55,004 nucleotides of DNA. Origin: Hellea sp964472905 (GTDB taxonomy: Bacteria; Pseudomonadota; Alphaproteobacteria; Caulobacterales; Maricaulaceae). The notes beneath the pieces were generated by a model. It saw only the letters and a list, made by a program, of their open reading frames with translations. It searched no databases and had not been told where the DNA came from. Position numbers and translations under genes: made by a program. Shown here piece by piece: positions 1 to 7,732 of this stretch; the first letter of the stretch is position 1, and every line of letters begins with the position of its first letter. Location of the stretch: assembly GCA_964472905.1 (NCBI GenBank), contig CAYYMI010000011.1, positions 1 to 55,004 of the forward strand, given 5' to 3'.

Positions 1-74
1 TTTGACGGACGTAGATTTCAACCATGTGGTTTCAACTCATTTCTAATACAAAATTAAAGGCCCCGTCATTCGAG

Positions 75-90
75 GCCCTTTGGAAAGGGC
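75..90. repeat. short perfect inverted repeat upstream of coaD
   Basis: GCCCTTT, a GG centre, then AAAGGGC form a perfect 7-bp inverted repeat. It has no following T-tract, so it is not a convincing intrinsic terminator on its own. The rest of the first 200 bases holds no gene that I can support. Confidence 0.4.
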
Positions 91-200
91 GGTGTCTAGC
101 GGCTTGAAAGAGGTTCGTAAAGCGTTGTTTGGTATAAAAACATGCGAAATAAGGCTTTTTCACGCTAGATTTTGGTGTTTTGACCTATATATAGCCCTTT

Positions 201-692
201 ATGACCAAGCGCACCGCTCTTTATCCTGGAACCTTTGACCCCATGACTTTGGGGCATTTGGATATTATGAAACGGGCCTCTAATCTTTGCGATAAGCTGG
301 TTATTGGTGTTGCAATCAACCGCAGTAAAGGGCCGCTTTTTGCCCTCGATGAGCGTGTCGAGATGGTTGAACATGTTGTCGCGCCGTTTCGCGAACGTAT
401 AGAAGTTGAAGTCAAACCTTTCGAAGGTTTACTGATACATTTTGTTGAAAGCGTTGGGGCGTCTATGATAGTGCGCGGGCTTAGAGCTGTTTCAGACTTT
501 GAATACGAGTTTCAAATGGCTGGAATGAATGATCGCTTAAACCCGGATATAGAGACAGTTTTTTTGATGGCCGACCCACAATTTCAAACGATTGCTTCGC
601 GATTAGTTAAAGAAATAGCCCGGCTTGGCGGGGATGTCTCTCAATTTGTAACGCCGGAAGTTGAGCTTCGCTTAAAGGATAAATTTTCATGA
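201..692 (+). CDS. coaD: phosphopantetheine adenylyltransferase
   Basis: Transfers AMP from ATP to 4'-phosphopantetheine to give dephospho-CoA, the penultimate step of coenzyme A synthesis; cytoplasmic. The 163-aa length is normal for the family. The nucleotidyltransferase signature is at the N-terminus: PGTFDP at residues 9-14, then T16-L-G-H19, the (H/T)xGH motif. The C-terminal IASRLVKEIARLGG stretch matches the family's ISSxxVKE motif. There is no strong Shine-Dalgarno before the ATG, but the start sits immediately before the conserved N-terminus. The stop overlaps the next gene's ATG by 4 nt, so the two are probably co-translated. Confidence 0.97.
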   Translation: MTKRTALYPGTFDPMTLGHLDIMKRASNLCDKLVIGVAINRSKGPLFALDERVEMVEHVVAPFRERIEVEVKPFEGLLIHFVESVGASMIVRGLRAVSDFEYEFQMAGMNDRLNPDIETVFLMADPQFQTIASRLVKEIARLGGDVSQFVTPEVELRLKDKFS

Positions 693-1603
693 TAAAACGT
701 TTAGCTTTGACGCTCCTGGCAACGGCTGCGCTGACAACATCTGCTTGCGCTGCTGAAGAACAAACCACAACAGAGCGCGTTCTCAGTCAGGCCACAGCCA
801 CGCTTCACACAGGGTTTAATGCGCCTGATGAAGCTTGGAGAGAGATTGATCCTGAAAATACCTTATATATTGATCTGGAATATGGACGTGTTGTCTTAGA
901 ACTTTATCCGGAAATTGCGCCTATTCATGTTGAGCGTATCAAGACTTTAACGCGGCAAGGGTTTTATGATTTTGTGACCTTTCATCGCGTTATCGAAGGA
1001 TTTATGAACCAAACAGGTGATCCCAAAGGTGATGGAACAGGGGATTCCGATTTGCCTGATATCACCGCTGAATTTACATTCCGCCGCGGTTCTGACATGC
1101 CTGTCACACTTGTTGGCGCGCGGCCATCAGGGCAAGGGGATATAGGCGTAGGGTTTTATAAAGCTTTACCTGTTGCGACCCAGCCAACATCTCAGGCTAT
1201 TTTGACTAAAGACGGAAAAGTCGCGGCTTTTGGACTTCACTGCAAAGGTGTGACATCCATGGCGAGAACAAGTGATCCAAACTCGGCCAATAGTCAGTTT
1301 TTTTTGATGCGTGATACGTCTCCACACCTAGACAGCCAATATTCGATTTGGGGAAATACGGTTTTAGGGCACGAATATTTGACGAAAATCAAAGTTGGGT
1401 CAAAAGGCGAAAATCCCAATTTTGTACCTGATGTGATGAAAAAAGTACAAGTGGCGGCGGATGTACCTGCTGCAGAGCGTGTTAATGTGCAAGTTCTTAA
1501 GGCCGATAGTGCGGCCTTTAAAAATTATCTGAAAACTCAAAAGAAAGCTGATGGATCGTACCCTGATGTATGTGATATTCAAGTCCCGTCGCGCGTAAAA
1601 TAA
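689..1603 (+). CDS. exported cyclophilin-type peptidyl-prolyl isomerase
   Basis: A 304-aa cyclophilin with a signal sequence: MIKR, a hydrophobic stretch to about residue 19, then Cys20. The context TTSAC is a poor lipobox, so either a lipoprotein or a signal peptidase I product (cut after ACA) is possible. Expected role is cis-trans isomerisation of proline bonds in periplasmic proteins. The catalytic arginine motif FHRVIEGF (R100) and the NSQFF motif are present. About 45 extra residues between the two halves (TAEFTFRR to GLHCKG) replace the short loop of normal cyclophilins. The cytosolic paralogue follows directly, with coaD just upstream. Confidence 0.93.
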   Translation: MIKRLALTLLATAALTTSACAAEEQTTTERVLSQATATLHTGFNAPDEAWREIDPENTLYIDLEYGRVVLELYPEIAPIHVERIKTLTRQGFYDFVTFHRVIEGFMNQTGDPKGDGTGDSDLPDITAEFTFRRGSDMPVTLVGARPSGQGDIGVGFYKALPVATQPTSQAILTKDGKVAAFGLHCKGVTSMARTSDPNSANSQFFLMRDTSPHLDSQYSIWGNTVLGHEYLTKIKVGSKGENPNFVPDVMKKVQVAADVPAAERVNVQVLKADSAAFKNYLKTQKKADGSYPDVCDIQVPSRVK

Positions 1604-1637
1604 CTTAAATAAAAGCTAAATATAAGAGAGAAATATA

Positions 1638-2096
1638 ATGGCTGAAAAACTAATTCTGAGCCTTGATGCAAATGATGGTAAGGCAGGAGATGTAACAATT
1701 CTTTTGCGTCCTGATCTTGCGCCCAAGCATGTAGAACAAATTACGCGCCTTGCTAAGGACGGCTTTTATGACGGCCTGACATTTCACCGCGTCATTAATG
1801 GATTTATGGCTCAAGGTGGTTGTCCGAACGGGACGGGCATGGGCGGGGCGAAAGAGCAAATTCCGGCTGAATTTAATAAGCATCCCCATATTGAAGGCGT
1901 ATGTTCTATGGCGCGTTCATCCAATCCAAATTCGGCTTCTAGCCAGTTTTTCATCTGCTTGGATGATGCTGGGTTCCTTGATGGCCAATATACCGTTTGG
2001 GGTGAAGTCGAGAGCGGTATGGAGCTTGTTCACGCTTTGCCAAAAGGTGAACCACCACGTTATCCGGGTAAAATCGTCAAAGCGACTGTCGCTTAA
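1638..2096 (+). CDS. ppiB: cytosolic cyclophilin-type peptidyl-prolyl isomerase
   Basis: A 152-aa single-domain cyclophilin with no signal peptide. Visible hallmarks are FHRVINGFMAQGG, with R51 the expected catalytic arginine, the SMARSSNPNSASSQFF block, and the WGEVESGM segment near the C-terminus. It accelerates cis-trans isomerisation of Xaa-Pro bonds in the cytoplasm. A purine-rich AAGAGAGAAA lies before the ATG. The gene follows the exported paralogue by about 30 bp, so the pair may share a transcript. Confidence 0.95.
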   Translation: MAEKLILSLDANDGKAGDVTILLRPDLAPKHVEQITRLAKDGFYDGLTFHRVINGFMAQGGCPNGTGMGGAKEQIPAEFNKHPHIEGVCSMARSSNPNSASSQFFICLDDAGFLDGQYTVWGEVESGMELVHALPKGEPPRYPGKIVKATVA

Positions 2097-2131
2097 TCAA
2101 CGATACCCTTAATCAAAGGGGCTTATTCGCC

Positions 2132-3196
2132 ATGAGACTTAGCGCCTTTGATTTTAATCTCCCTGAAGAAAATATAGCCCTTCGTCCTGCGCGGCCTAGG
2201 GATAGCGCCCGTTTACTACAAGTCTCAGAGAGAGGACAGTTTTCGGATCATATTGTCAAAGACTTACCTTCAGTTTTGAAAGAAGGTGATGTCTTAGTTC
2301 TCAATGAAACCAAGGTGTTACGAGCAGCTTTGACAGGAATTCGTCCTGCGCGCGAACATGGCGGCGGAGGAGATGTGAAGCTGAACGTGAATCTTCACAC
2401 TGAAGTCTCAAATAAAGAGTGGCGAGCTTTTGTGCGTCCGGCCAAGCGCCTTAGAGATGTCGATGTTGTGCATTTTTCTGATGCCCTTTCAGCAATTGTT
2501 TTCGATAAGCAGGACGGGGGTGATGTGGGCCTGCGGTTTAATCAATCTGGGGCTTCCTTGTTGACGGCTATAGAGGCTACAGGCCAGCCGCCATTGCCGC
2601 CTTATATTGCGCGCAAACGCGCAACAGACGACCAAGATATATCGGATTATCAAACGATCTATGCTGGGAATGAGGTCGGCTCCGTTGCCGCGCCAACAGC
2701 TGGACTTCATTTCACGCCTGATGTTTTTGACGCGCTTGGGGCAAGGGGGGTGCAGATTGAACGCCTAACGCTTCATGTCGGGGCGGGGACCTTTTTGCCC
2801 GTTAAGACGGATAATATCAAAGATCATCATATGCATAGTGAGTGGTATTCTATTTCTAAAAACACGGCTTCGCGAATCAATGAAGCCAAAAAGCAAGGGC
2901 GGCGCATTATTGCAGTAGGTACAACAGCTCTACGCGCTTTGGAATCATCCGCAATGGATAGCCAAATTGAGACTCTGGTTGATGATACGCAGATTTTCAT
3001 CACACCGGGCTCTGATTTTCAAATCGTAGATGGACTGATGACAAATTTTCATCTACCTAAATCAACGCTTTTTATGTTGGTGAGCGCCTTAGCAGGGCTG
3101 CAAACAATGCAGTCCGCCTATGCTTATGCCATCGAAAAGGGTTATCGTTTTTATAGCTATGGCGACTCTAGCCTGTTATGGGCGGCAAAAGAGTAA
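2132..3196 (+). CDS. queA: S-adenosylmethionine:tRNA ribosyltransferase-isomerase
   Basis: Transfers and isomerises the ribosyl moiety of SAM onto preQ1-modified tRNA to make epoxyqueuosine; cytoplasmic. At 354 aa it has the family's usual length. It begins with the canonical MRLSAFDFNLPEENIALRPA-type N-terminus and contains the GSVAAPTAGLHFT and LHVGAGTFLPV motifs, as well as NFHLPKSTLFMLVSALAG near the C-terminus. An AGGGG sequence precedes the ATG. The next gene, tgt, starts one base after the queA stop, so consecutive queuosine steps share an operon. Confidence 0.98.
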   Translation: MRLSAFDFNLPEENIALRPARPRDSARLLQVSERGQFSDHIVKDLPSVLKEGDVLVLNETKVLRAALTGIRPAREHGGGGDVKLNVNLHTEVSNKEWRAFVRPAKRLRDVDVVHFSDALSAIVFDKQDGGDVGLRFNQSGASLLTAIEATGQPPLPPYIARKRATDDQDISDYQTIYAGNEVGSVAAPTAGLHFTPDVFDALGARGVQIERLTLHVGAGTFLPVKTDNIKDHHMHSEWYSISKNTASRINEAKKQGRRIIAVGTTALRALESSAMDSQIETLVDDTQIFITPGSDFQIVDGLMTNFHLPKSTLFMLVSALAGLQTMQSAYAYAIEKGYRFYSYGDSSLLWAAKE

Positions 3197-3197
3197 T

Positions 3198-4322
3198 ATG
3201 GCTAAGTTCCCTTTTGAAATATCAGCGCGTGACGGCAAAGCGCGCACAGGCGTGTTAAAGACGCCGCGCGGTGATATTCGTACGCCAGCTTTCATGCCTG
3301 TCGGCACGGCGGGGACAGTCAAAGGCTTATATATGGACCAGGTACGTGAGGCCGGGTCGGATATAATTTTGGGGAATACCTATCATCTTATGCTGCGCCC
3401 GGGCGCTGAACGGGTCAAAAAACTAGGCGGATTACATAAATTTGGGGGCTGGGATGGACCAATATTGACTGATTCAGGAGGTTTCCAAGTTTGGTCTTTA
3501 TCCAAGCTACGGAAAATGAGCGAAGAAGGGGTTGAATTTCAAAGTCACTTAGACGGCTCTAAACATATGTTATCGCCTGAACGCTCTATTGAGATACAGG
3601 CTGATCTCTTAGGCGCCGATATATCCATGCAGCTTGATGAATGTACGGACTTTCCTTCGCCCTATGAGGCTGCAGCGAAGTCCATGGAACTGTCATTGCG
3701 CTGGGGGAAGCGGTCTTTGGCCGCTTTTGGGGAGCGTGAGAATCAGACCCTTTTTGCAATCGTCCAAGGTTCTACTTTCGAAGACTTACGACGCATGAGT
3801 GTCGAGGCGAGTGTTCGCGAGGAGACTGCTGGCGGATATGGTGGTTTTGCAATCGGTGGTTTGGCTGTTGGTGAAGGTCATGAGGCTATGTGCGAAACAT
3901 TGGAATTTACGGTCCCGTACTTACCCGAAGATCGACCTCGCTATCTCATGGGTGTCGGTAAACCTATTGATTTAGTCGAAGCGGTTGCTCGCGGTGTTGA
4001 TATGTTTGATTGCGTGATTCCCACGCGTTCGGGCCGTCATGGCCAAGTGTGGACAGATAAAGGGCCTTACAGCATCAAAAAAGCTCAATATTCAGAAGAT
4101 GATGGCCCGCTGGACGCCTCTATTGATTGTCCTGCGAGTCAAAATTATTCCAAAGCCTATGTCCATCATTTAATCCGTTCAGGAGAGCTACTGGGGGCGA
4201 TGGTGCTAAGCTGGCATAATATAGCCTATTATCAAGACCTTATGGCCCGTATGCGCAACGCAATAAAGGATAGAGAATTCGATAATTTTCTACGTAAATT
4301 TCGTTCAGCATGGGATGGGTGA
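3198..4322 (+). CDS. tgt: tRNA-guanine transglycosylase (Tgt)
   Basis: Exchanges guanine-34 of GUN-anticodon tRNAs for preQ1. I placed the start at the ATG one base after queA's stop, giving 374 aa and the native MAKFPFEISARDGKARTG start; an upstream in-frame ATG would bury the gene in queA. DSGGFQV (general acid) and the nucleophile block FDCVIPTRSGRHGQ are intact. The zinc site is unusual. The family has CxCxxC plus a later His. Here only C311 and H340 (in WHN) remain, with I309 and S314 at the two other cysteine positions. This could be a lineage variant. Confidence 0.95.
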   Translation: MAKFPFEISARDGKARTGVLKTPRGDIRTPAFMPVGTAGTVKGLYMDQVREAGSDIILGNTYHLMLRPGAERVKKLGGLHKFGGWDGPILTDSGGFQVWSLSKLRKMSEEGVEFQSHLDGSKHMLSPERSIEIQADLLGADISMQLDECTDFPSPYEAAAKSMELSLRWGKRSLAAFGERENQTLFAIVQGSTFEDLRRMSVEASVREETAGGYGGFAIGGLAVGEGHEAMCETLEFTVPYLPEDRPRYLMGVGKPIDLVEAVARGVDMFDCVIPTRSGRHGQVWTDKGPYSIKKAQYSEDDGPLDASIDCPASQNYSKAYVHHLIRSGELLGAMVLSWHNIAYYQDLMARMRNAIKDREFDNFLRKFRSAWDG

Positions 4323-4350
4323 ATTTATACTACTTAGACGTATTTTAGGG

Positions 4351-4379
4351 TTGACGGTCAATGGTCACGCCCCTAGATA
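4351..4379 (+). promoter_or_regulatory. sigma-70-type promoter of tRNA-Lys
   Basis: TTGACG (4351-4356), a 17-nt spacer and TAGATA (4374-4379) form a near-consensus promoter. Transcription would start near 4386, about 23 nt upstream of the mature tRNA-Lys 5' end. Confidence 0.7.
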
Positions 4380-4408
4380 CCACGCACCTTTTCGAAGGTC
4401 GCCTTTGG

Positions 4409-4484
4409 GCGCCCGTAGCTCAGTTGGTAGAGCGCCTCACTTTTAATGAGGATGTCCACGGTTCAAGTCCGTGCGGGCGTACCA
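4409..4484 (+). tRNA. tRNA-Lys (anticodon TTT)
   Basis: A complete cloverleaf can be folded by eye. The acceptor stem GCGCCCG pairs with CGGGCGT (first pair G.U). There is a GCTC/GAGC D-stem, a CCTCA/TGAGG anticodon stem with loop CTTTTAA giving anticodon TTT, and a CACGG/CCGTG T-stem around TTCAAGT. The discriminator is A and CCA is genome-encoded. The gene stands alone between tgt and the outer-membrane protein pair, with its own promoter. Confidence 0.97.
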
Positions 4485-4728
4485 TTTCTTAGAATGCACT
4501 AGAATTTATATTTTTTAGCTGGAAGTTGGTTAATTAAGGCCAGAATATGGCCTAAAGTGATGCATTTTAGCAACGGAAAATGAAATTCTTTCGTTAAAGC
4601 CCGCATGATCTGTTCATGGCCTAGTCATGTGAAGGGTAACATTGTATATAAATTGCTAATCAATGGCTCGATGGAAGAGTTGTGGCGTAAAATATAATTA
4701 TCGAATTGACCGTATTGGAGGAAGTAAC

Positions 4729-6066
4729 ATGAAGCACAAGCTTCTTATAGCAGTATCATCAGCAGTTTTAATGGCGGTACCAAACTTAGCCACGGCACAT
4801 GATGATGAAGGTTGGTATTTACGGGGTAACTTGGGTTACGGTATTCATACTGATGTTGATTTAACGGGTGGTTTGGATAGTAGTTTTCATGGGAATGGTC
4901 TTCAGAGTGAAGGTAATGCCACGGGTTCATTAGGCTTGGGTTACCAATTAGGTAACAATTGGCGCGTTGAAGGTGATCTTGACTCACTATGGACTGACTT
5001 AGGATCAATTAGCCAAATACCAGGGACATCGGCAAAATTAAGAACATCATCTTTGATGTTAAATGCGATTTATGATTTTGATGAGTTTGGAGATTGGGCC
5101 CCATATGTTGGCGCTGGTGCTGGTATTGTTCGCGCGAAAGGCGATTTTGCAGCGCATGATTTCTTAAATCCAACTTTATCGACTAATCCTGCATGTGTTG
5201 GTGGTAGAACCTCTGGTCAAGGCGAGACGTGTATTGTTTCTGATGAGGATACAGGATTTGGTTGGCAATTACTGGCTGGTCTTGGCTATGATATTTCCGA
5301 AAATTTGAAGTGGGATACACATTATACGTATAGAGATGTATCCAATCTTGATTTTGATGGAGATCGTGTAAATTTAATTACGAACGGTGCGAATGCTTTC
5401 AGTACAAATGCTACGGGCATTGGATCACATAGCTTGGTTACAGGTTTTCGTTACTTATTTGGACATAAGCATGATGCGACGCCGGTTGCGCGGCCTGTTG
5501 CTACGCAGACCGTCACACAGTATAAGTGTTGGGACGGTGCTATTGTATCGGATATCAATGGATGTGCCCCACAAACTGTAACTGAGACTGTTCAGCAATA
5601 TCGTTGTTGGGACGGTGAAGTCGTCACAGATATTAATGGATGTAAACAACAAACCGTAACCCGTGAAGTTGTTTCCGCAAGAGGAAATAATGTTGCATCG
5701 TTGTGCGCAAATGAATTCCGTCAGGAAACTATTTATTATGAATTTGATAAAGGGCAGTCTGCTGAAACAAAGTCTACGATAGGGCGTATATTAGATATTG
5801 GACAATATTGTAATGTTGGCAATATTCGTGTTGTTGGACATACAGATTCATCTGGAGCTGCGCCTTATAATTTAACGTTATCGCAGCGTCGTGCGAAAGA
5901 TGCGCGGGATGAATTGGTTCGTCAGGGCATTGATGGAGCTCGTATTACGTCTGAAGGTAAAGGCGAATCTGAATTGGCAGTCCAAACAGGTGATGGTGTT
6001 AAAGAACAACTTAACCGAAGAACTGAGGTTCTTATCTCATTAAATTCCGTTGGAGTTGTAAATTAA
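4729..6066 (+). CDS. OmpA-type outer-membrane protein, beta-barrel plus peptidoglycan-binding domain
   Basis: I chose the ATG preceded by GGAGG, giving 445 aa with a signal peptide (MKHKLLIAVSSAVLMAV, cut near ATA-HDDEG). Residues about 25-245 look like an 8-stranded OmpA-like barrel: alternating hydrophobic strands, GLGYQLG, YVGAGAG and a closing HSLVTGFRYLFG. Two 26-aa repeats follow (Y[KR]CWDGxxVxDINGC). The C-terminus is an OmpA domain (IYYEFDKGQS, VVGHTDSSG, LSQRRAKDARDEL), expected to hold peptidoglycan. Residues from ATAHDDEG to TREVV are identical, at DNA level too, to the next gene. It probably tethers the outer membrane to the cell wall. Confidence 0.93.
   Translation: MKHKLLIAVSSAVLMAVPNLATAHDDEGWYLRGNLGYGIHTDVDLTGGLDSSFHGNGLQSEGNATGSLGLGYQLGNNWRVEGDLDSLWTDLGSISQIPGTSAKLRTSSLMLNAIYDFDEFGDWAPYVGAGAGIVRAKGDFAAHDFLNPTLSTNPACVGGRTSGQGETCIVSDEDTGFGWQLLAGLGYDISENLKWDTHYTYRDVSNLDFDGDRVNLITNGANAFSTNATGIGSHSLVTGFRYLFGHKHDATPVARPVATQTVTQYKCWDGAIVSDINGCAPQTVTETVQQYRCWDGEVVTDINGCKQQTVTREVVSARGNNVASLCANEFRQETIYYEFDKGQSAETKSTIGRILDIGQYCNVGNIRVVGHTDSSGAAPYNLTLSQRRAKDARDELVRQGIDGARITSEGKGESELAVQTGDGVKEQLNRRTEVLISLNSVGVVN
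4788..5672 (+). repeat. 885-bp perfect direct repeat, copy 1
   Basis: Bases 4788-5672 match 6241-7125 with no difference that I could find, at a constant offset of 1453 bp. The repeat starts inside the signal-peptide cleavage region and ends right after the second CWDG repeat, so it covers just the barrel and linker. The flanks diverge completely on both sides. Confidence 0.97.
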
Positions 6067-6115
6067 AATTCATTTTGTTCAGAGGAATGAATGTAGTTTA
6101 TCTTGTGATTTCCTC

Positions 6116-6145
6116 TTGTGTTATCATAAGCTAATGCTGTAGATA
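6116..6145 (+). promoter_or_regulatory. possible promoter of the second outer-membrane protein gene
   Basis: TTGTGT, an 18-nt spacer and TAGATA lie about 36 bp upstream of the start codon. The -10 is identical to that of the tRNA-Lys promoter in this window; the -35 is weak. If real, the second gene is transcribed independently of the first. Confidence 0.3.
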
Positions 6146-6181
6146 ACTAAAAATATGACTAATTTGTGGGAGGGAATCACA

Positions 6182-7600
6182 ATGAAAATTTCAACACTAT
6201 TAGCGACCTCATCGCTAGCACTACTTGGTTTAACAACAACAGCCACGGCACATGATGATGAAGGTTGGTATTTACGGGGTAACTTGGGTTACGGTATTCA
6301 TACTGATGTTGATTTAACGGGTGGTTTGGATAGTAGTTTTCATGGGAATGGTCTTCAGAGTGAAGGTAATGCCACGGGTTCATTAGGCTTGGGTTACCAA
6401 TTAGGTAACAATTGGCGCGTTGAAGGTGATCTTGACTCACTATGGACTGACTTAGGATCAATTAGCCAAATACCAGGGACATCGGCAAAATTAAGAACAT
6501 CATCTTTGATGTTAAATGCGATTTATGATTTTGATGAGTTTGGAGATTGGGCCCCATATGTTGGCGCTGGTGCTGGTATTGTTCGCGCGAAAGGCGATTT
6601 TGCAGCGCATGATTTCTTAAATCCAACTTTATCGACTAATCCTGCATGTGTTGGTGGTAGAACCTCTGGTCAAGGCGAGACGTGTATTGTTTCTGATGAG
6701 GATACAGGATTTGGTTGGCAATTACTGGCTGGTCTTGGCTATGATATTTCCGAAAATTTGAAGTGGGATACACATTATACGTATAGAGATGTATCCAATC
6801 TTGATTTTGATGGAGATCGTGTAAATTTAATTACGAACGGTGCGAATGCTTTCAGTACAAATGCTACGGGCATTGGATCACATAGCTTGGTTACAGGTTT
6901 TCGTTACTTATTTGGACATAAGCATGATGCGACGCCGGTTGCGCGGCCTGTTGCTACGCAGACCGTCACACAGTATAAGTGTTGGGACGGTGCTATTGTA
7001 TCGGATATCAATGGATGTGCCCCACAAACTGTAACTGAGACTGTTCAGCAATATCGTTGTTGGGACGGTGAAGTCGTCACAGATATTAATGGATGTAAAC
7101 AACAAACCGTAACCCGTGAAGTTGTGCGTCAAGTGCCAGTTGTACAGCAACCTGTCGTTCAGCGGACAAACTTGAACGTTTGTGGATCATCTAATGTTGG
7201 AATTTTCAATGTAAATACATCCGCAACGCCTAAGCAGCTTAGCCGTCTGGGAACGTTACCTGAATTTGGAGACTCACATGGCTTGTCACCAGATCAATTC
7301 TTCCAGAAGCTTCAAACTGCTTATAACAGTAATGCTGCTGATAAGGCTTATTTGAACCATCTGTTCAAATCTATGGGCTATTCAAATGGATTTGCTGACG
7401 CTCAGAGCTATATGTTCTCAGAAGAAACACTGCCAGTTGGAACCGCTGGTCTACTCGGCCTTGGTAAGCAACATCACTATAATTACTCAATTCTTCCGAG
7501 TAATGACCGCGATCGCCAAGCGTTCCGTATTCAATCTGCCAATGGAACAGTTGTTCACTTCATGAAGACATGCGGTAACTACTTCTATGGTTGCGAATAG
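6182..7600 (+). CDS. outer-membrane beta-barrel protein with unrecognised C-terminal domain
   Basis: Starts at the ATG behind GGAGGG, giving 472 aa. It has its own signal peptide (MKISTLLATSSLALLGLTTTATA), unlike that of the upstream gene, then exactly the same barrel and two CWDG repeats. After TREVV it departs: a V/Q/P linker (RQVPVVQQPVVQR) and about 150 residues with NLNVCGSSNVGIF, a helical segment (SPDQFFQKLQTAYNSN, ADKAYLNHLFKSMGYSNGF) and a cysteine-containing end (MKTCGNYFYGCE). I do not recognise this domain; it is not an OmpA peptidoglycan-binding domain. It probably sits on one face of the outer membrane. An intrinsic terminator follows. Confidence 0.88.
   Translation: MKISTLLATSSLALLGLTTTATAHDDEGWYLRGNLGYGIHTDVDLTGGLDSSFHGNGLQSEGNATGSLGLGYQLGNNWRVEGDLDSLWTDLGSISQIPGTSAKLRTSSLMLNAIYDFDEFGDWAPYVGAGAGIVRAKGDFAAHDFLNPTLSTNPACVGGRTSGQGETCIVSDEDTGFGWQLLAGLGYDISENLKWDTHYTYRDVSNLDFDGDRVNLITNGANAFSTNATGIGSHSLVTGFRYLFGHKHDATPVARPVATQTVTQYKCWDGAIVSDINGCAPQTVTETVQQYRCWDGEVVTDINGCKQQTVTREVVRQVPVVQQPVVQRTNLNVCGSSNVGIFNVNTSATPKQLSRLGTLPEFGDSHGLSPDQFFQKLQTAYNSNAADKAYLNHLFKSMGYSNGFADAQSYMFSEETLPVGTAGLLGLGKQHHYNYSILPSNDRDRQAFRIQSANGTVVHFMKTCGNYFYGCE
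6241..7125 (+). repeat. 885-bp perfect direct repeat, copy 2
   Basis: This is the second copy of the barrel-and-linker segment, identical to 4788-5672. The intervening 568 bp hold the first gene's OmpA domain, the intergenic region and the second gene's signal peptide. Confidence 0.97.
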
Positions 7601-7626
7601 TCTTAAGAGCTATACCGAATTAATGA

Positions 7627-7651
7627 CGGAGCCCTCGGGCTCCGTTTTTTT
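7627..7651 (+). terminator. intrinsic terminator after the outer-membrane protein pair
   Basis: CGGAGCC, a CTCG loop and GGCTCCG make a 7-bp GC-rich stem directly followed by seven T residues, 26 bp after the stop codon. Confidence 0.93.
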
Positions 7652-7732
7652 ATGCCTTAATAAGACCTAGCTTTAGAATTTTATTTCTACTGCAAGCCTG
7701 CTAATTATATGTAAGCCTTAAGGAGTTAACCG

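Noticed and set aside
1..57. Tail of an upstream gene at the left edge
   Set aside because: One frame stays open to a TAA at 55-57, but the 18 residues match nothing that I recognise and the stretch is too short to judge.
4788..7125. Insertion sequence or transposon behind the 885-bp repeat
   Set aside because: No transposase, no terminal inverted repeats and no target-site duplication. The repeat lies entirely within coding sequence and in frame.
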